Source: Rhinopithecus roxellana
Taxonomy: Eukaryota; Chordata; Mammalia; Primates; Cercopithecidae
Direction of reading: 5' to 3'
Assembly: GCF_007565055.1 (NCBI RefSeq)
Contig: NC_044560.1
Location: 91,579,295-91,643,294, forward strand
DNA length: 64,000 nucleotides
Below the pieces are notes generated by a model. It worked only from the letters and a program-made list of their open reading frames with translations. It ran no database searches and was not told the DNA's origin. The translations under genes and the position numbers were made by a program. This document shows positions 51,883 to 63,211 of the stretch, one piece after another (within the stretch, counting starts at the first letter, position 1; every line of letters begins with the position of its first letter).

Positions 51883-51964
51883 AGTGTTACCTTATCTTCA
51901 ATTTTTGCAAAAGTTTAAGAACTGGTATTGCTTCTTCTTTAAATGTTTGGTAAAATGAACTAAA
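51883..51964 (-). mobile_element. Short L1 ORF2 scrap, antisense
   Basis: Complement closely matches the sense L1 at 54735-54806 and then 55106 onward. Confidence 0.75.
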
Positions 51965-52319
51965 AAACAGCATTCTTAAAAAAGAGTGTTGAGATTTTAA
52001 CCTCCAACCAAGACAACTAGAATTAGAAGTGGAGCCTGAAGATGTGACTGAATTGCTATAGTCTCATGATAAAACTTGAACAGATAAGGAGTTGCTTCTT
52101 ATGGATGAGCAAATAAAGTGGTTTCTTGAGATGGAATCTGCTTCTGGTGAAGATGCTGTGAATATTGTTGAAATGGCAACAAAGAATTTACAGTATTACA
52201 CAAACTGAGCTGATAAAGCACTGGCAAGTTTTGAGAAGACCAACTCAAATTTTGAAAAAAGTTCTATGGGGGTAAAGTGCTATCAGACGGCACTGCATAT
52301 TGCATGCTACAGAGAAATT

Positions 52320-52617
52320 TTTTTTTTTTTTTTTTTTTTGACATGGAGTTTCGCTCCTGTTGCCCAGGCTAGAGTGCAGTCACAGCTCACTTCACTGCAA
52401 CCTCTGCGTCCCCAGTTCTAGCGATTCTCCTGCCTCAGTCTCCTGAGCAGCTGGGATTACAGGCATGTGCACCACACCCAGCTAATTTTGTATTTTTAGT
52501 AAAGATGGGGTTTCCTCATTGTGGCCAGGCGTGTCTCAAACTCCTGACCTCAGGTGATCCACCCACCTTGGCCTCCCAAAGTGCTGAGATAACAGGCGTG
52601 AGCCACTGCGCCTGGCC
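52320..52617 (-). mobile_element. Alu in Tigger relic
   Basis: Antisense. GAGAAAT(C)TTT-like flanks. Confidence 0.92.
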
Positions 52618-52690
52618 TGAGAAATCTTTGTGAAGGGAAGAGTCAATCAATGGGACAATCTTCATTGTTGTCTTATTTTAAGAAATTGCA

Positions 52691-52985
52691 AGGCTGAGCA
52701 TAGTGACTCATGCCTATAATCCCAGAACTTTGGGAGGCCAAGGTAGGAGGATCACTTGAGGCCAGTAGTTCACAACTAGCCTGGGAAACATAATGAGACG
52801 CTGTCTGTACAAAAATTTAAAAATTAGATAGGTGTGGTGGTGGGCATCTCTCGTCCTAGCTACTAGGAAGGCTGAGGGGGAGGATTGCTTGAGCCCAGAA
52901 GTTTGAGGCTGTAGTGAGCAATGATTATGCCACTGCCCTCTAGCACCTGGTTGACAGAGTGAGACCCACCTTTAAAAAAAAAAAA
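52691..52985 (+). mobile_element. Alu (AluJ-like)
   Basis: Diverged, sense. Confidence 0.88.
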
Positions 52986-53033
52986 TCAACAACTTAACTT
53001 TACAACTAAAGGAACTAGAAAAAGAAGAACGAG

Positions 53034-53318
53034 GCCAGGTGCAGGGGCTCACGCCTGTAATCTTACCACTTTGAGATTGTGAAGGTAGGAGCATCACTTG
53101 AAGCTAGTATTTCAAAACTCACCTGGGCAACCAAGCAAGACCCTGTCTCTACAAAAAATTCAAAAATTAACCAGGCATGGTGGTTTATGCCTATAGTCCT
53201 AGCTACTCAGGTGGCTGAGGCAGGAGGATCACTTGAGCCCAGGAGTTGCAGACAGTGAGCTATGATCATGCCACTGCACTCCACCTAATCGACAGAGTGA
53301 GACCCCATCTCCCAAATA
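53034..53318 (+). mobile_element. Alu (AluJ-like)
   Basis: Diverged, sense, head to tail with the previous one. Confidence 0.88.
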
Positions 53319-53824
53319 AATACTCAACCCAAAGTTATCAGAAGGAAGGAAATAATGAAAATGAGAGCAGAGATAAACAAAATAATGAATAGAAAATAGA
53401 GAAAATCAATGAAACAAAAAGTTGGTTCTTCAACCAAATACTTGCATAAGTGTATGCCAACAAATTGGATAAACTAAATGAAATGGACAAAATACTAGCA
53501 ACATAAACATGCTAAGACTAGGACTAAATCATGAAGAAAGGGAAAATCTGGATAGACCTATATGTCAAAGCCATTTCATTGCATCTTGGTTACTTTCACA
53601 AGTCTGGTTAGATGGAACACACACAGAGCAAGTTAAATGCAGTGAATTTGTTACTTACAGTTAGACATCAAGAGACAACAAGCCTAGGATTCAGGACAAG
53701 CCATCTGAAAGACTCAGGAAAGCTACCCAGGGTGGGTGGAGGCCTGTGTGTCATGTCCCATGTGCACTGCACCTGAGAGACCCCAGAAAGCTGCCCACTC
53801 CCTGGGTTTTATTTTTTATTTATT

Positions 53825-54109
53825 TTTGAGACACGGTCTCTCTCTGTCTCCTAGGCTGGAGTCCAGTGGTGCAATCTCGGGTCACTGCAACCTCTGCCTG
53901 CTGGGTTCAAGTGATTTTCATGCCTCAGCCTCCCGAGCACCTGGGATTACAAGCACCCGCCATGACACCTGGCTAATTTTTGTATTTTTAGTAGAGACGG
54001 GGTTTCACCGTGTTGGTCAGGCTGGTCTCGAACTCCTGACCTCAAGTGATCTGCCCCCCTCGGCCTCCCAAAGTACTGGGATTACAGGCATGAGCCACCG
54101 TGCCTGGCT
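53825..54109 (-). mobile_element. Alu
   Basis: Antisense. CTGGGTTTTAT flanks both sides (CTCTGGGTTTTATA on the right). Confidence 0.93.
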
Positions 54110-54271
54110 CCTCTGGGTTTTATACCATGGGAACTATGGGAACAACATGACAGAGTGGGCTAAAGTGTTAAAGGGCATCCTGTTTCTATGGGGGACAGGA
54201 AGAGAGCCTGGGCTCTTCCACCCATCTCCTTTATCTTGGAATGTTGCATTCCCAGCATATTCCACACTTAA

Positions 54272-54570
54272 TTTTTTTTTTTTTTTTCTGAGATGGAGTC
54301 TCAGTCTGTCACCCAGGCTGGAGTGCAATGGCACGATCTTGCCTCACTGCAACTTCTCCCTCCTGGGTTCAAGTGATTCTCCCACCTCAACCTCCTGAGT
54401 AGCTGGGATTATAGGCACCCGCCATGATGTCTGGCTAATTTTTATATATTTGTAGAGATGGAGTTTCACTGTGTTGGCCAGGCTGGTCTTGAACTCCTGA
54501 CCTCAGGTGATCCATCTGCCTCGGCCTTCCAAACTGTTGGGATTACAGGTGTGAGCCACCTTGCCTTGCG
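54272..54570 (-). mobile_element. Alu
   Basis: Antisense. CACACTTA / TACACTTAT flanks. Confidence 0.92.
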
Positions 54571-54805
54571 GCTACACTTATTCTTAAGAAATAAGAATGA
54601 GTGAGAAAGAGGAGAGAACTAGGTTGCTCCAAGGCCACCCAGAAAATTGTCCTGTGCTATTAACTAATAATGAGATTGAGTCAGAAATCAAAAATCTTTG
54701 ACAAAAGCCCAAGACCTGATGGCTTCACTAGTTAATTCTACCACACATTTAAAGAAGAAGCAATACCAGTTCTCAAACTCTTGCAAAAAATTGAAGATAA
54801 GGTAA

Positions 54806-54807
<2 letters not shown>

Positions 54808-54839
<32 letters not shown>

Positions 54840-55105
54840 AGACAGAGTCTTTGCTGGGTACAGTGGTGCGATCTCGGCTCTCTGCAAGCTCTGCCTCCCT
54901 GGTTCACGCCATTCTCCTGCCTCAGCCCCCCAAGTAGCTGGGACTACAGGTGCCCACCACCACGCCCGGCTAATTGTTTGTATTTTCAGTAGAGACAGGG
55001 TTTCACCGTGTTAGACAAGATGGTTTTGATCTCCTGACCTCGTGTTCCGCCCGCCTCGGCCTCCCAAAATGCTGGGATTACAGGTGTGAGCCACCGTGCC
55101 CGGCC
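54808..55105 (-). mobile_element. AluY-like in L1
   Basis: Antisense, low divergence. AAGATAAGGTAAC on both sides. Confidence 0.95.
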
Positions 55106-56948
55106 AAGATAAGGTAACACTTTCGACTCATCCTATGAGGCCAGCCTTAACCTGACATCGAAGCCGGACAAAAACGCTACAGGAAAAAAACAACAGACCA
55201 ATATCTCTTAGGAATATTGATGCAAAAATCCTCAACAAACTACTAGCAAACCAAATTCAGCAGCACATTAAAGGAATATACACCATGATCAAGTGGGATT
55301 TATTCCTGGGATGCAAGAGTGGTTTAATATTGGAAAATCAATATTATATACCATCTAACAAATGAAAGGAGGAAAGCGTGCAGTTATGTCAATTGATGCA
55401 GGAAAAAGCATTTGACAAAATTTAGCACCCTTCCATAATAAATAAAGCAGTCAACAAATTAGGAATAGGAATACAACAATTAGTAGCATTTCTATATATG
55501 AACAACAAACTAGCCAAAAAGGAAGTCAAGAAGGAAATCCCATTTAAATTGCTACCAAAAATATTTAAATATTGAGGAATAAATTTGAGGAAGTGAAAGA
55601 CATCATGAGGAAAACTACAAAATACTGATGAAATAAATTGAAGAGGATTCAAATGAATGGAAAGACATTACATGCTCATGGATCAGAATTAATACTGTAA
55701 AATGACCGTACTACCTAAGGCAATCTACAGATTCAGTGCAATCCCTATCAGAACATCAATGACAACCTTCACAGAAATAGAAAAATGTCTTAAAATTTGT
55801 AGGGAGACACACAAGACCCCAAATAGCCAAAGCAATCCTGAGCAGAAAGAACAAAGCCAGAGGGATCACACTACCTAACTTCACAATATAGTACAAAGCT
55901 GTAGTAACCAAAACAGCCTTGTACTGGCATAAAAACAGACACCTAAATCAATGCAACAGAATAGAGAAACCAGGAATTAATCACATATCTACAGCCAACT
56001 AATTTTTGACAAACGTGCCAAGAATACTTTTTGGGGACAGAGCAGTCTCTTCAACAAATGCTGCTGAGAAAATGGTATCAGTATGTCGAAGAACGAAACT
56101 GGAGTCTCATCTTTCACCCTATAAAAAAATCAACTCAAAATGGACTAAAGACCTAAATATAGGACCTGAAACTATAAAACTACCAGAAGAAAAAGTAGAG
56201 GAAATGTTTCAGAATATTGGTCTAGGGAAATATTTTATGAATAAGACCTCAGAAGCGCAGACAACAAAAACTAAACAAATGGTATTATATCAAACTAAAA
56301 AGCTTCTGCACAGCAAAGGAAACAACGGAATGAAAAGACAACCTGCAGAATGGGATAAAATATTTGCAAACTATTCATTCAACAAAGAATTCATATCCAG
56401 CGTATACAAGGAACTCAGATGTCTCAACAGCAAAAAAAAAAAAAATGAACAATGCAATTAAAAGTGGGAAAAAGATCTGGGTATTTCTCAAGACATACAA
56501 ATGACCAAAAAATATATGAAAAATGTCAGACATCACTTAATCAAGGGAAATGCAGATCAAAACTGCAATGAAGTATCATCTCACCTCAGGATGGCTATTA
56601 TCAAAAAGAAAAAAATAAGAAATGCCCATGAGGATGTGGACAAAACGGAACTTTTACACTGTTGGTGGGAATGCAAATTAGTACAAACACTGTGGAGAAC
56701 AGTATGGAGGTTTCTTTAAGAACTGCAAATAGAATTATGTGATCCAGCGATCTCACTGGGGCACTTATCCAAATAAAAGGAAATAAGCATAGCAAAGAAA
56801 TACCTGCATCCCCATATTTATTGCATCACTATTCACAATAGCCAAGATATGGAATCAATCTAGGTGTCTAACAACGATGAATGGATGAAGAAAATGTGGC
56901 GTATATGCACAATGGAATACTATTTAGCCAGAAAAAAAGAATAAAATC

Positions 56949-57232
56949 GGCCGGGCGCAGTAGCTCATGCCTATAATCCCAGCACTTTGGAAGACCGAGG
57001 TGGGTGGATCACAAGGTCAAGAGATCGAGACCATCCTGGCCAACATGGTGAAACCCCGTCTCTACTAAAAATACAAAAATTAGCTGAGCGTGGTGGCACA
57101 CACCTGTAGTCCCAGCTACTCAGGAGACTGAGGCAGGAGAATCGCTTGAACCTGTGAGGCGGAGGTTGCAGTGAGCCGAGATCACGCCACTGCACTCCAG
57201 CCTGGCGGCAGAGTGAGACTCCCTCTCAAAAA
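56949..57232 (+). mobile_element. Alu in L1
   Basis: Sense, full length, young-looking. Confidence 0.94.
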
Positions 57233-57734
57233 AATCAAATCTAATATAATCAAATCCTGTCATTCTCAGCAACACTTATGTAACTGGGGGACATTATGTT
57301 ATGTGAAATAAGCCAAGAAAAGAAGGTTAAACAATGCATGTTCTCACATGCAGAAGCTTTAAAAAGTTGATCTTATAGAAGTAAAAAGGAGAAAGGAGGA
57401 TACTAAGGGGTAGGAAGAATTTGGGGAAGGAGGGAATAGGAAGATACTTGTTAAAGGATAGAAAATTACAGCTAGATAGCAGGAATAAATTATCATGTTC
57501 TATACCACTGTAGGATGACTATAGTTAATATAGTTTCAGATGGCTGGAAGAAGGGTATTGAATATTCCCAACACAAAGAGATGATAAATATTTGAGATGA
57601 TGTATGTGTTAATTACCCTGAACGCTATACATTATACATACACACTATGCATATGTATACACATGCACTATACATATACACTATATGTCAAAATATCACT
57701 GTGTACCCCATAAATATGTACAGTTATTATATGT

Positions 57735-57915
57735 CAATTTTTACAAACCTCACAAGGGTCCTACAAATTTAGATACTGTTATTGTTCTCATTTTACATTT
57801 GAGGAAACTGAGGCACAGATCAATTTATAAACTGACCCAGTGTTGCATAAGAGGTAGTGCACTGATTCAAATCCAGGCGGTCTATCTCTGCAGCCCACAC
57901 TGTTAGCCACTAGTA
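57735..57915 (+). mobile_element. MIR
   Basis: TTCTCATTTTACATTTGAGG, AAACTGAGGCACAGA and CAAATCCAGGCGGTCT are MIR core and flank text. Confidence 0.8.
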
Positions 57916-57919
57916 TGTC

Positions 57920-58470
57920 AGAAATTCAAAAATTCAAAGTCAATGTCTAACCAACCCAGGAGCAGTGAACACCACCAGATGCCTGATCAAGGTCTTGAAA
58001 TACCATCTCCCATTAAAAAGAGCCAGGTTCCTTGGAGAAATGGCTGATTTAAGGTCTGGATCAGGAAATGAACAAGAGAAACCTGAAGCACCTTGTCATA
58101 TAGATAACAAGCTATTGAAGACTAATAGGATCACTCCAAAAGAAGACTCTCAAGAGCCAACTTAAAGAGGCTCCCAATGGCCAAAGATGTGACAATTTGA
58201 GTATTGGTAGGGATAACAACAGCAATAGATTGAAGCACATCAAACATGTTTATGAGTTCATAATGATGCTCAAAATGGTCATGTTTAGAAGATAATTGGG
58301 AATTGTTAAATTGAAGACTGGTAAATAAATTCTTTTTTCCTGACATTCCTATGTGAACTGTATACCTGAATGACTACATAGTACATGATGTGAAGCTCCT
58401 CTTTATAGAAATAATCCAGCTGCTAAATGACAAAGGAATGATAGAGTGTCCCTTTTCTACAACCTCTAAC
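57920..58470. other. Intergenic stretch, likely ancient repeat
   Basis: Reads like a degraded repeat (AAAGAGGCTCCCAATGGCCAA) but I cannot classify it. No gene. Confidence 0.3.
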
Positions 58471-58474
58471 ATTG

Positions 58475-58594
58475 TGGTGTGATCATAGCTGACTGCAGCC
58501 TCAAACTCTTGGCCTCAAGCAATCCTCCCTCTTCTTCAGCCTCCCAAGGTGCTGTGGTTACAGGCATGAGCCACTGTGCCCAGCATTTGTACTT
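58475..58594 (-). mobile_element. Alu fragment (old)
   Basis: Antisense monomer-sized, diverged. Confidence 0.8.
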
Positions 58595-58970
58595 AATTTT
58601 TTAAAACTCTAAAAGAAATTGCATTTATGAGAAAATTGATAATTTGAGCAATGACTCAATGTTTGATGATGTTAAGGAAATGTTGTTAATATTTTAGATG
58701 TGTTAATAAAACGGTTTTTAAAGTCTTTATTTTTATTGATGAAATTATATGTTCTGGGATTTGCTTCAAAATACTATGCAATGGGGTTGGGGATAGAGAG
58801 GAAACAGAATTGGCCCTGAGTTGATAATTACTGGAGTTGGGGGATGGATACATGGAAGTTCATCACTATCTACTATTGTGTAGTTTAGAATTACCATAAT
58901 GAAATGTGTTTTGTAAAATTAAATGCCTAATTTTTGGGTTGCACAAAATACATACTGTTTCTAATAAAAA

Positions 58971-59433
58971 TGTCTCACGTGTCCATGTGAAGAGATCACC
59001 AAACAGGCTTTGTGTGAGCAACATGGCTGTTTATTTCACCTGGGTGCAGGCGGGCTGAGTCCGAAAAGAGATTCAGCAAAGGGTGGTGGGATTATCATTA
59101 GTTCTTATAGGTTTTGGGATAGGCGGTGGAGTTAAGAGCAATGTTTTGGGGGCAGGGGGCGGATCTCACAAAGTACATTCTCAAGGGTGGTCAGAATTAC
59201 AAAGAACCTTCTTAAGGGTGGGGGAGACTATAAAGAACCTTCCTAAGGGTGGGGGAGATTATAAAGTACATTGATCAGTTAGGTTGGGGCAGAAATAAAT
59301 CACAATGGTGGAATGTCATCAATTCAGGCTATTTTCCCTTTTTCTGTGGATCTTCAGTTGCTTCAGGCCATCTGGATGTATACGTGCAGGTCACTAGGGA
59401 TATGATGGCTTAGCTTGGGCTCAGAGGCCTGAT
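58971..59433 (-). mobile_element. Solo LTR, LTR7/HERV-H type
   Basis: Antisense: begins with the complement of the LTR 3' end (TGTGAAGAGATCACCAAACA) and ends at GGGCTCAGAGGCCTGA, the complement of the LTR start. AAAAA on both sides may be the 5-bp target duplication. No viral genes remain. The subclass (7B/C/Y-like) is a guess. Confidence 0.8.
59170..59262. repeat. Three tandem 31-bp units inside the LTR
   Basis: Units start at 59170, 59201 and 59232. Units two and three differ at only two positions. A partial fourth follows. Confidence 0.92.
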
Positions 59434-59532
59434 AAAAAATACAGAAGTAATTTGGTCCAAAATACTTTAGATATTAAGATGTAATGAATTTATTCTACTA
59501 CCCATGTCTTTAATGTATGTCCTTTCTGTTGA

Positions 59533-59600
59533 GAGAGAAGGCGAGAGGAGAGGAGAAGAGAGGGGAGGGGAGGGGAAGGAAGACACACACACACACACAG

Positions 59601-59634
<34 letters not shown>
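59533..59634. repeat. Polypurine GA/GGGGA tract with CA run
   Basis: GAGAGG/GGGGA block at 59533-59580, CA about 9 units, then GA about 13 units. Confidence 0.9.
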
Positions 59635-59635
<1 letters not shown>

Positions 59636-60251
59636 TGTTTATGGTATAGAAAATGCCAGTAAAGTCAATGGGTACTCATACCAAGCCGGCTCTTAATGGT
59701 GCCAGGCAATAGTACTACATTTCCTTAATCTACACACTTGCTCATATTCAGTAAATAACACTTTATCGAATCTCAGATGCCATTGATTATAAGTTGTATT
59801 ATTTTATGTACTAATAAAAAACAATGCTCCTGATTATGGAATGCCATCACTTGTAAGATAGCAATCTCACAGATGTTAAAATATGAAAAAACCATGTATC
59901 AAAATCATCATAATACAGTATTCATCTTTTCTGTCAAGCCTACAATACTTTCCCCCATCTTCATTTCAGCTTCCTATTTCACTGGGAAAATAGAAGCACT
60001 CAGAACAGGGCATCCTCTTTCTTCTACCACCATATTTGTCCACCTGTTTGCATCTGTACTTATAAACTCTGCCTCCCCTTTTATTTCAATGGAGATAAAT
60101 TATCCATACTCTTACTTAGAACGATCCCTGTGATTGTGTACTGTATTCCATCCCTTCTCTCCTCAAGGACTTTCCTCCATGTAACTAGCCTGTCTATCCT
60201 GAATTGTGTATTTCCCGCCTCTACTGAATCTTTTATTTTATTAATTAATTT

Positions 60252-60542
60252 ATTTATTTGAGACAGAGTCTCGCTCTGTCGCCCAGGCTTGAGTGCAGTG
60301 GTGTGATCTTGGCTCACTGCAACCTCTGCGTCCCGGGTTCAAGCGATTCTCCCACCTCACCCTGCCGAGTAGCTGGGATTACAGGCGTCTGCCACTATGC
60401 CCGGCTAATTTTTTTATTTTTAGTAGAGACAGGTTTTCACCATGTTGGCCAAGCTGGTCTCCAACTCCTGACCTCACGTGATCTGCCCACCTCAGTCTCC
60501 CAAAGTGCTGGGATTACAGGCATGAGCCACCGCGCCCAGCCT
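60252..60542 (-). mobile_element. Alu
   Basis: Antisense. TGAATCTTTTA and AGATCCTTTTAA flank it loosely. Confidence 0.93.
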
Positions 60543-60599
60543 AGATCCTTTTAATTAGTACATAAGCTTACTATAATTTCTTCCATCTTTTTTATTTTA

Positions 60600-60898
60600 T
60601 TTTATTTTTTGAGACAGAGACTAGCTCTGTTGCCCATGCTGCAGTGCAGTGGCGGGATCATGGCTCACTGCAGTCTCTACTGTCTGGGCTCAAGTGATCC
60701 TACCATCTCAGCCTCTCAAGTAGTTGGGACTTCAGGCAGGTGCCATGCCAGGCTAATTTTTTATTTTTTTGTAGAGATGAGGGTCTCACTATGTTGCCTA
60801 GGCAATCTTGAACTCCTGGGCTCAAACAATCCTCCCACCTTGGCCTCCTGAAGTGTTAGGATTACAGGCATAAGCCACCACACCCAGCCCCATCTTAA
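60600..60898 (-). mobile_element. Alu (AluJ-like)
   Basis: Antisense, diverged. Confidence 0.9.
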
Positions 60899-61509
60899 AA
60901 AAAAAAAAAAATTAGAACATGTGGGAAAAGGCAACAACAACCAAATATTACTGGATCCAAAATCCCTATCCCATGATAGCCTCATTTTTCTGCTCACCTT
61001 AAAAAAAAAAACTTCTTACAAGTATTGCCTGTATTTGCTTTCTCCATTTCCTCTCCTCCCATCCTTTCCTCCCACTCCTATCATATTTTCCTCAGACTTT
61101 ATCAAACTTCCACCACTGCCAAAATGGCGTTTCTACATCACTAGTGACCATTGCTACAGTGGCCCATTCTTAGTTCTCATTTTACTTGACCTATGAGCAA
61201 CATTTGAGACAGTGGGTCACTCCCTTCTTCTTGAAACACTTCCTTCCCTTGGTTTTACAGATCTAAACTCTCTTGCTTTTCCATCTACTTCATCTACTTC
61301 ATGGATTATTCCTTCTCAGTCTTATTTGTTGGATCCTCTTCACCTCTCAGACTTAACCTGGTGCATTGCTAGAAGAAACTCTACTGAGTAAGAGCAAATT
61401 TTTTTTTAGCATACTGCTGATTTTACTTTCCAGTATTTAAAGATGCTGTGTATCCTTTTAAAAGAAAACGATTTAAAAAGCGCAGGTCTCAGGTTAGCAA
61501 CACAGATAC

Positions 61510-61830
61510 CAACTCAGGAATCTTCGCACCACCTCCCAAGAGGAAGCAGCGTCTGACGCCTTCCGGAAACGAGCTCCACTGGCCTTATGGGAAATGTGGT
61601 CTCTGACGGATGGCCTATACCCGGGAGGAGCCTAGGAACTCTAGGTGGACAGTTACTTCCGCACACGCGCAGTAGGACGCTAGCCGGTATTCAATCTTCA
61701 AATCAGCGCCGCGAGAAGTGCTGGCGGTGGCTGCCCCCCAGTCTCTGGACAACGCTGTGACTGATCCCAGGCTTGGAGCCGGAGCTGCGAGCGAGGCAGT
61801 GAAAGGGTGGCAGGTATGGCTTTGCTGGAC
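61510..61830 (+). promoter_or_regulatory. ZNF684: ZNF684 CpG-rich promoter and probable exon 1
   Basis: GC-rich block with a CGCACACGCGCAG (NRF1-like) motif near 61660-61672. It ends in GGTGGCAG followed by donor GTATGG at 61814. Position downstream of EXO5 and upstream of a KRAB-ZNF start exon fits the ZNF684 promoter. Confidence 0.65.
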
Positions 61831-63172
61831 TCGGAGGACTTAAGAGAAAGGCGGGGACTGGCTTCTAGGTTTACCCTACCGAAGATAAAACTTTACAGTC
61901 TCCAAGTGCAGTGACTTCAGGTTTGGATATGTGGGTCCTGTTCAACTCGAGTAACTGAGAGAAAGCGAGAGTTGGACTCCAACTGGCATTGGGTAGATGC
62001 CCAGGGATCTGGGGGAACTGGGAGAGGCTCAATTTGCATTCCCGCTCTTGTAGGTCAAGGTCACTGTGTAGGAGTCTGTTCATCTAACGGTACCTTTTCT
62101 GGTTCCAAAAACATAGTTGGCCCGACCGGAGCCTGCCACAATTTTAAGCTATTTCAAGGAATCCGGTGGAAACTGTAAGCCATTTCAAGGGATCCAGGAA
62201 GAAAGCATTCTTGAGAAACTGCTATGCATTCGAAGGGTATTCTCAGCAATCATTTGAAGTAAATGCTATTACCATTTTGCATGTGAATTAACTGAAGCTG
62301 AAAGGTGAAATTACTTGCCTGGACTCACACAGCCTAGTAAGTGGAAGAACTGAGATTCAAACTCAGATGCATTTTCTCCAGATTTCATTCTTTTTTTTAC
62401 AGTATAGCATTCCTACATAAAACAGAGTTGGGTTTATTCTCCTGAAATATTTGAGCAATGAATGCTGAGTAAATTTCGATTTGTGGTCATTTTGTAGAGT
62501 CTCTTGGTGTATCTGCAGATCTTCCAGTGCAGACTGTGTAAATGAAGATGGGAGTCCCTGGTTTGCCCATTGTACCCTTTCTAGAGCCCCAGCAGTCCAA
62601 GCTCATAGAAGATGGGGAGTTCCTACAGAGAGAAACATTTGGAGTTTAAACTGAAGGATCCAGCTAAAAAAAAAAAACAAAAATCTCTTCCTGGGTCCCT
62701 GAATCCAGCCTTCTCAAGAAAGCCCAACCTAATTTGCAATCTCTTATCCCAGCTTCAGAGTAGAAACCAGACAATCACAGGAAGGAATCATTTTTAGACT
62801 TATGGAGCTTCAGAGGCCAAACTTTTAAGTTAGTTTTTCAACTCATTCATTATTTCTTCAGGATACATTTCTGGGAGGAAAAAAAAAAAAAATAACTGTT
62901 TCAAGAGGAACCACTTGGTGTTAGATCAGTAGGACAGAAACATACAACATCTTTATCTAAGCTCCATATATTCCTAACAATCACAAGTAGAGATCTGTGC
63001 TCATGGAACATGGACTTTTCTCTCTTGCTAGAAATGTCTTTCTCCCACACTAGGTAGCATTTTCTGAGGCTGCAGTGTGGGTACTTATGGTCTGATAGAG
63101 CGGGGTTCTACTTTGCATGCAGTCCTGGTATCTCAGGTCTTTCTATTCTCTTCCCCATTTCTGCTTTCATAG
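61831..63172 (+). other. ZNF684: ZNF684 first intron
   Basis: Contains a MIR at about 62235-62385. A possible alternative noncoding exon after an acceptor ending TATCTGCAG near 62519 cannot be confirmed. Confidence 0.4.
62235..62385 (+). mobile_element. MIR
   Basis: TATTACCATTTTGCATGTGAA, AACTGAAGCTGAAAGG and CACACAGCCTAGTAAGTGG. Confidence 0.8.
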
Positions 63173-63196
63173 ATTTCTGTGTAAGAGCTGCAGAAA

Positions 63197-63211
63197 ATGA
63201 TCAACTTCCAG
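63197..63211 (+). CDS. ZNF684: ZNF684 first coding exon (5 codons, gene continues past window)
   Basis: Acceptor TTTCATAG ends at 63172. The exon 63173-63211 carries ATG ATC AAC TTC CAG, then donor GTAAGG in phase 0. A tiny exon coding M-x-x-F-Q just before a KRAB-A exon is typical of KRAB zinc-finger genes, and ZNF684 as I recall it starts with a near-identical MI-x-FQ. KRAB and finger exons lie beyond 64000, so identity rests on this pentapeptide, the splice pattern and synteny after EXO5. Another KRAB-ZNF is possible but less likely. Confidence 0.7.

Larger units (their letters stand above)
51256..52690 (+). pseudogene. Tigger1-like DNA transposon transposase relic
   Basis: Pogo/Tigger transposase fragments in sense. 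51308-51571 keeps LLIDSISIHPRVLMEI and TSTLQPMDQGVIF. After an Alu and an L1 scrap, 51970-52315 keeps LEVEPEDVTELL-like and DAVNIVEMATKNLQYY-like stretches. 52618-52690 gives the tail (SLLSYFKKL-like). Stops, frameshifts and inserted Alus make it non-functional. Confidence 0.8.
53562..54660. mobile_element. Unnamed insertion in L1, possibly an LTR
   Basis: Non-L1 sequence of about 500 bp once its two Alus are set aside. L1 text is continuous across it (GACCTAT / CTATTAACTAATAATGAG), with CTAT at both junctions. Confidence 0.5.
53330..57700 (+). pseudogene. L1 (ORF2 3' half and 3' UTR), interrupted
   Basis: Sense L1 ORF2 text from AAAAGTTGGTTCTTC to a 3' UTR ending near 57700. Pieces: 53330-53561, about 54660-54806, 55106-56948, 57235-57700. 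Part of ORF2 is deleted near 55440. A frame of 151 codons (56006-56461) is an ORF2 C-terminal relic with degenerate ends. Alus and one unnamed element are nested in it. Confidence 0.85.
59930..61345 (+). mobile_element. L2, sense, interrupted by two Alus
   Basis: Pieces at 59930-60238 and 60900-61345 (CTTCTTGAAACACTTCCTTCC; TGGATCCTCTTCACCTCTCA) match L2. Ends about 170 bp before the ZNF684 CpG block. Confidence 0.55.

Noticed and set aside
53736..54398. 220-codon plus-strand frame
   Set aside because: Made of two antisense Alus and the unnamed insert. No protein family.
56006..56461. 151-codon frame as a possible gene
   Set aside because: It is the C-terminal part of L1 ORF2, with no start context and an interrupted upstream frame.
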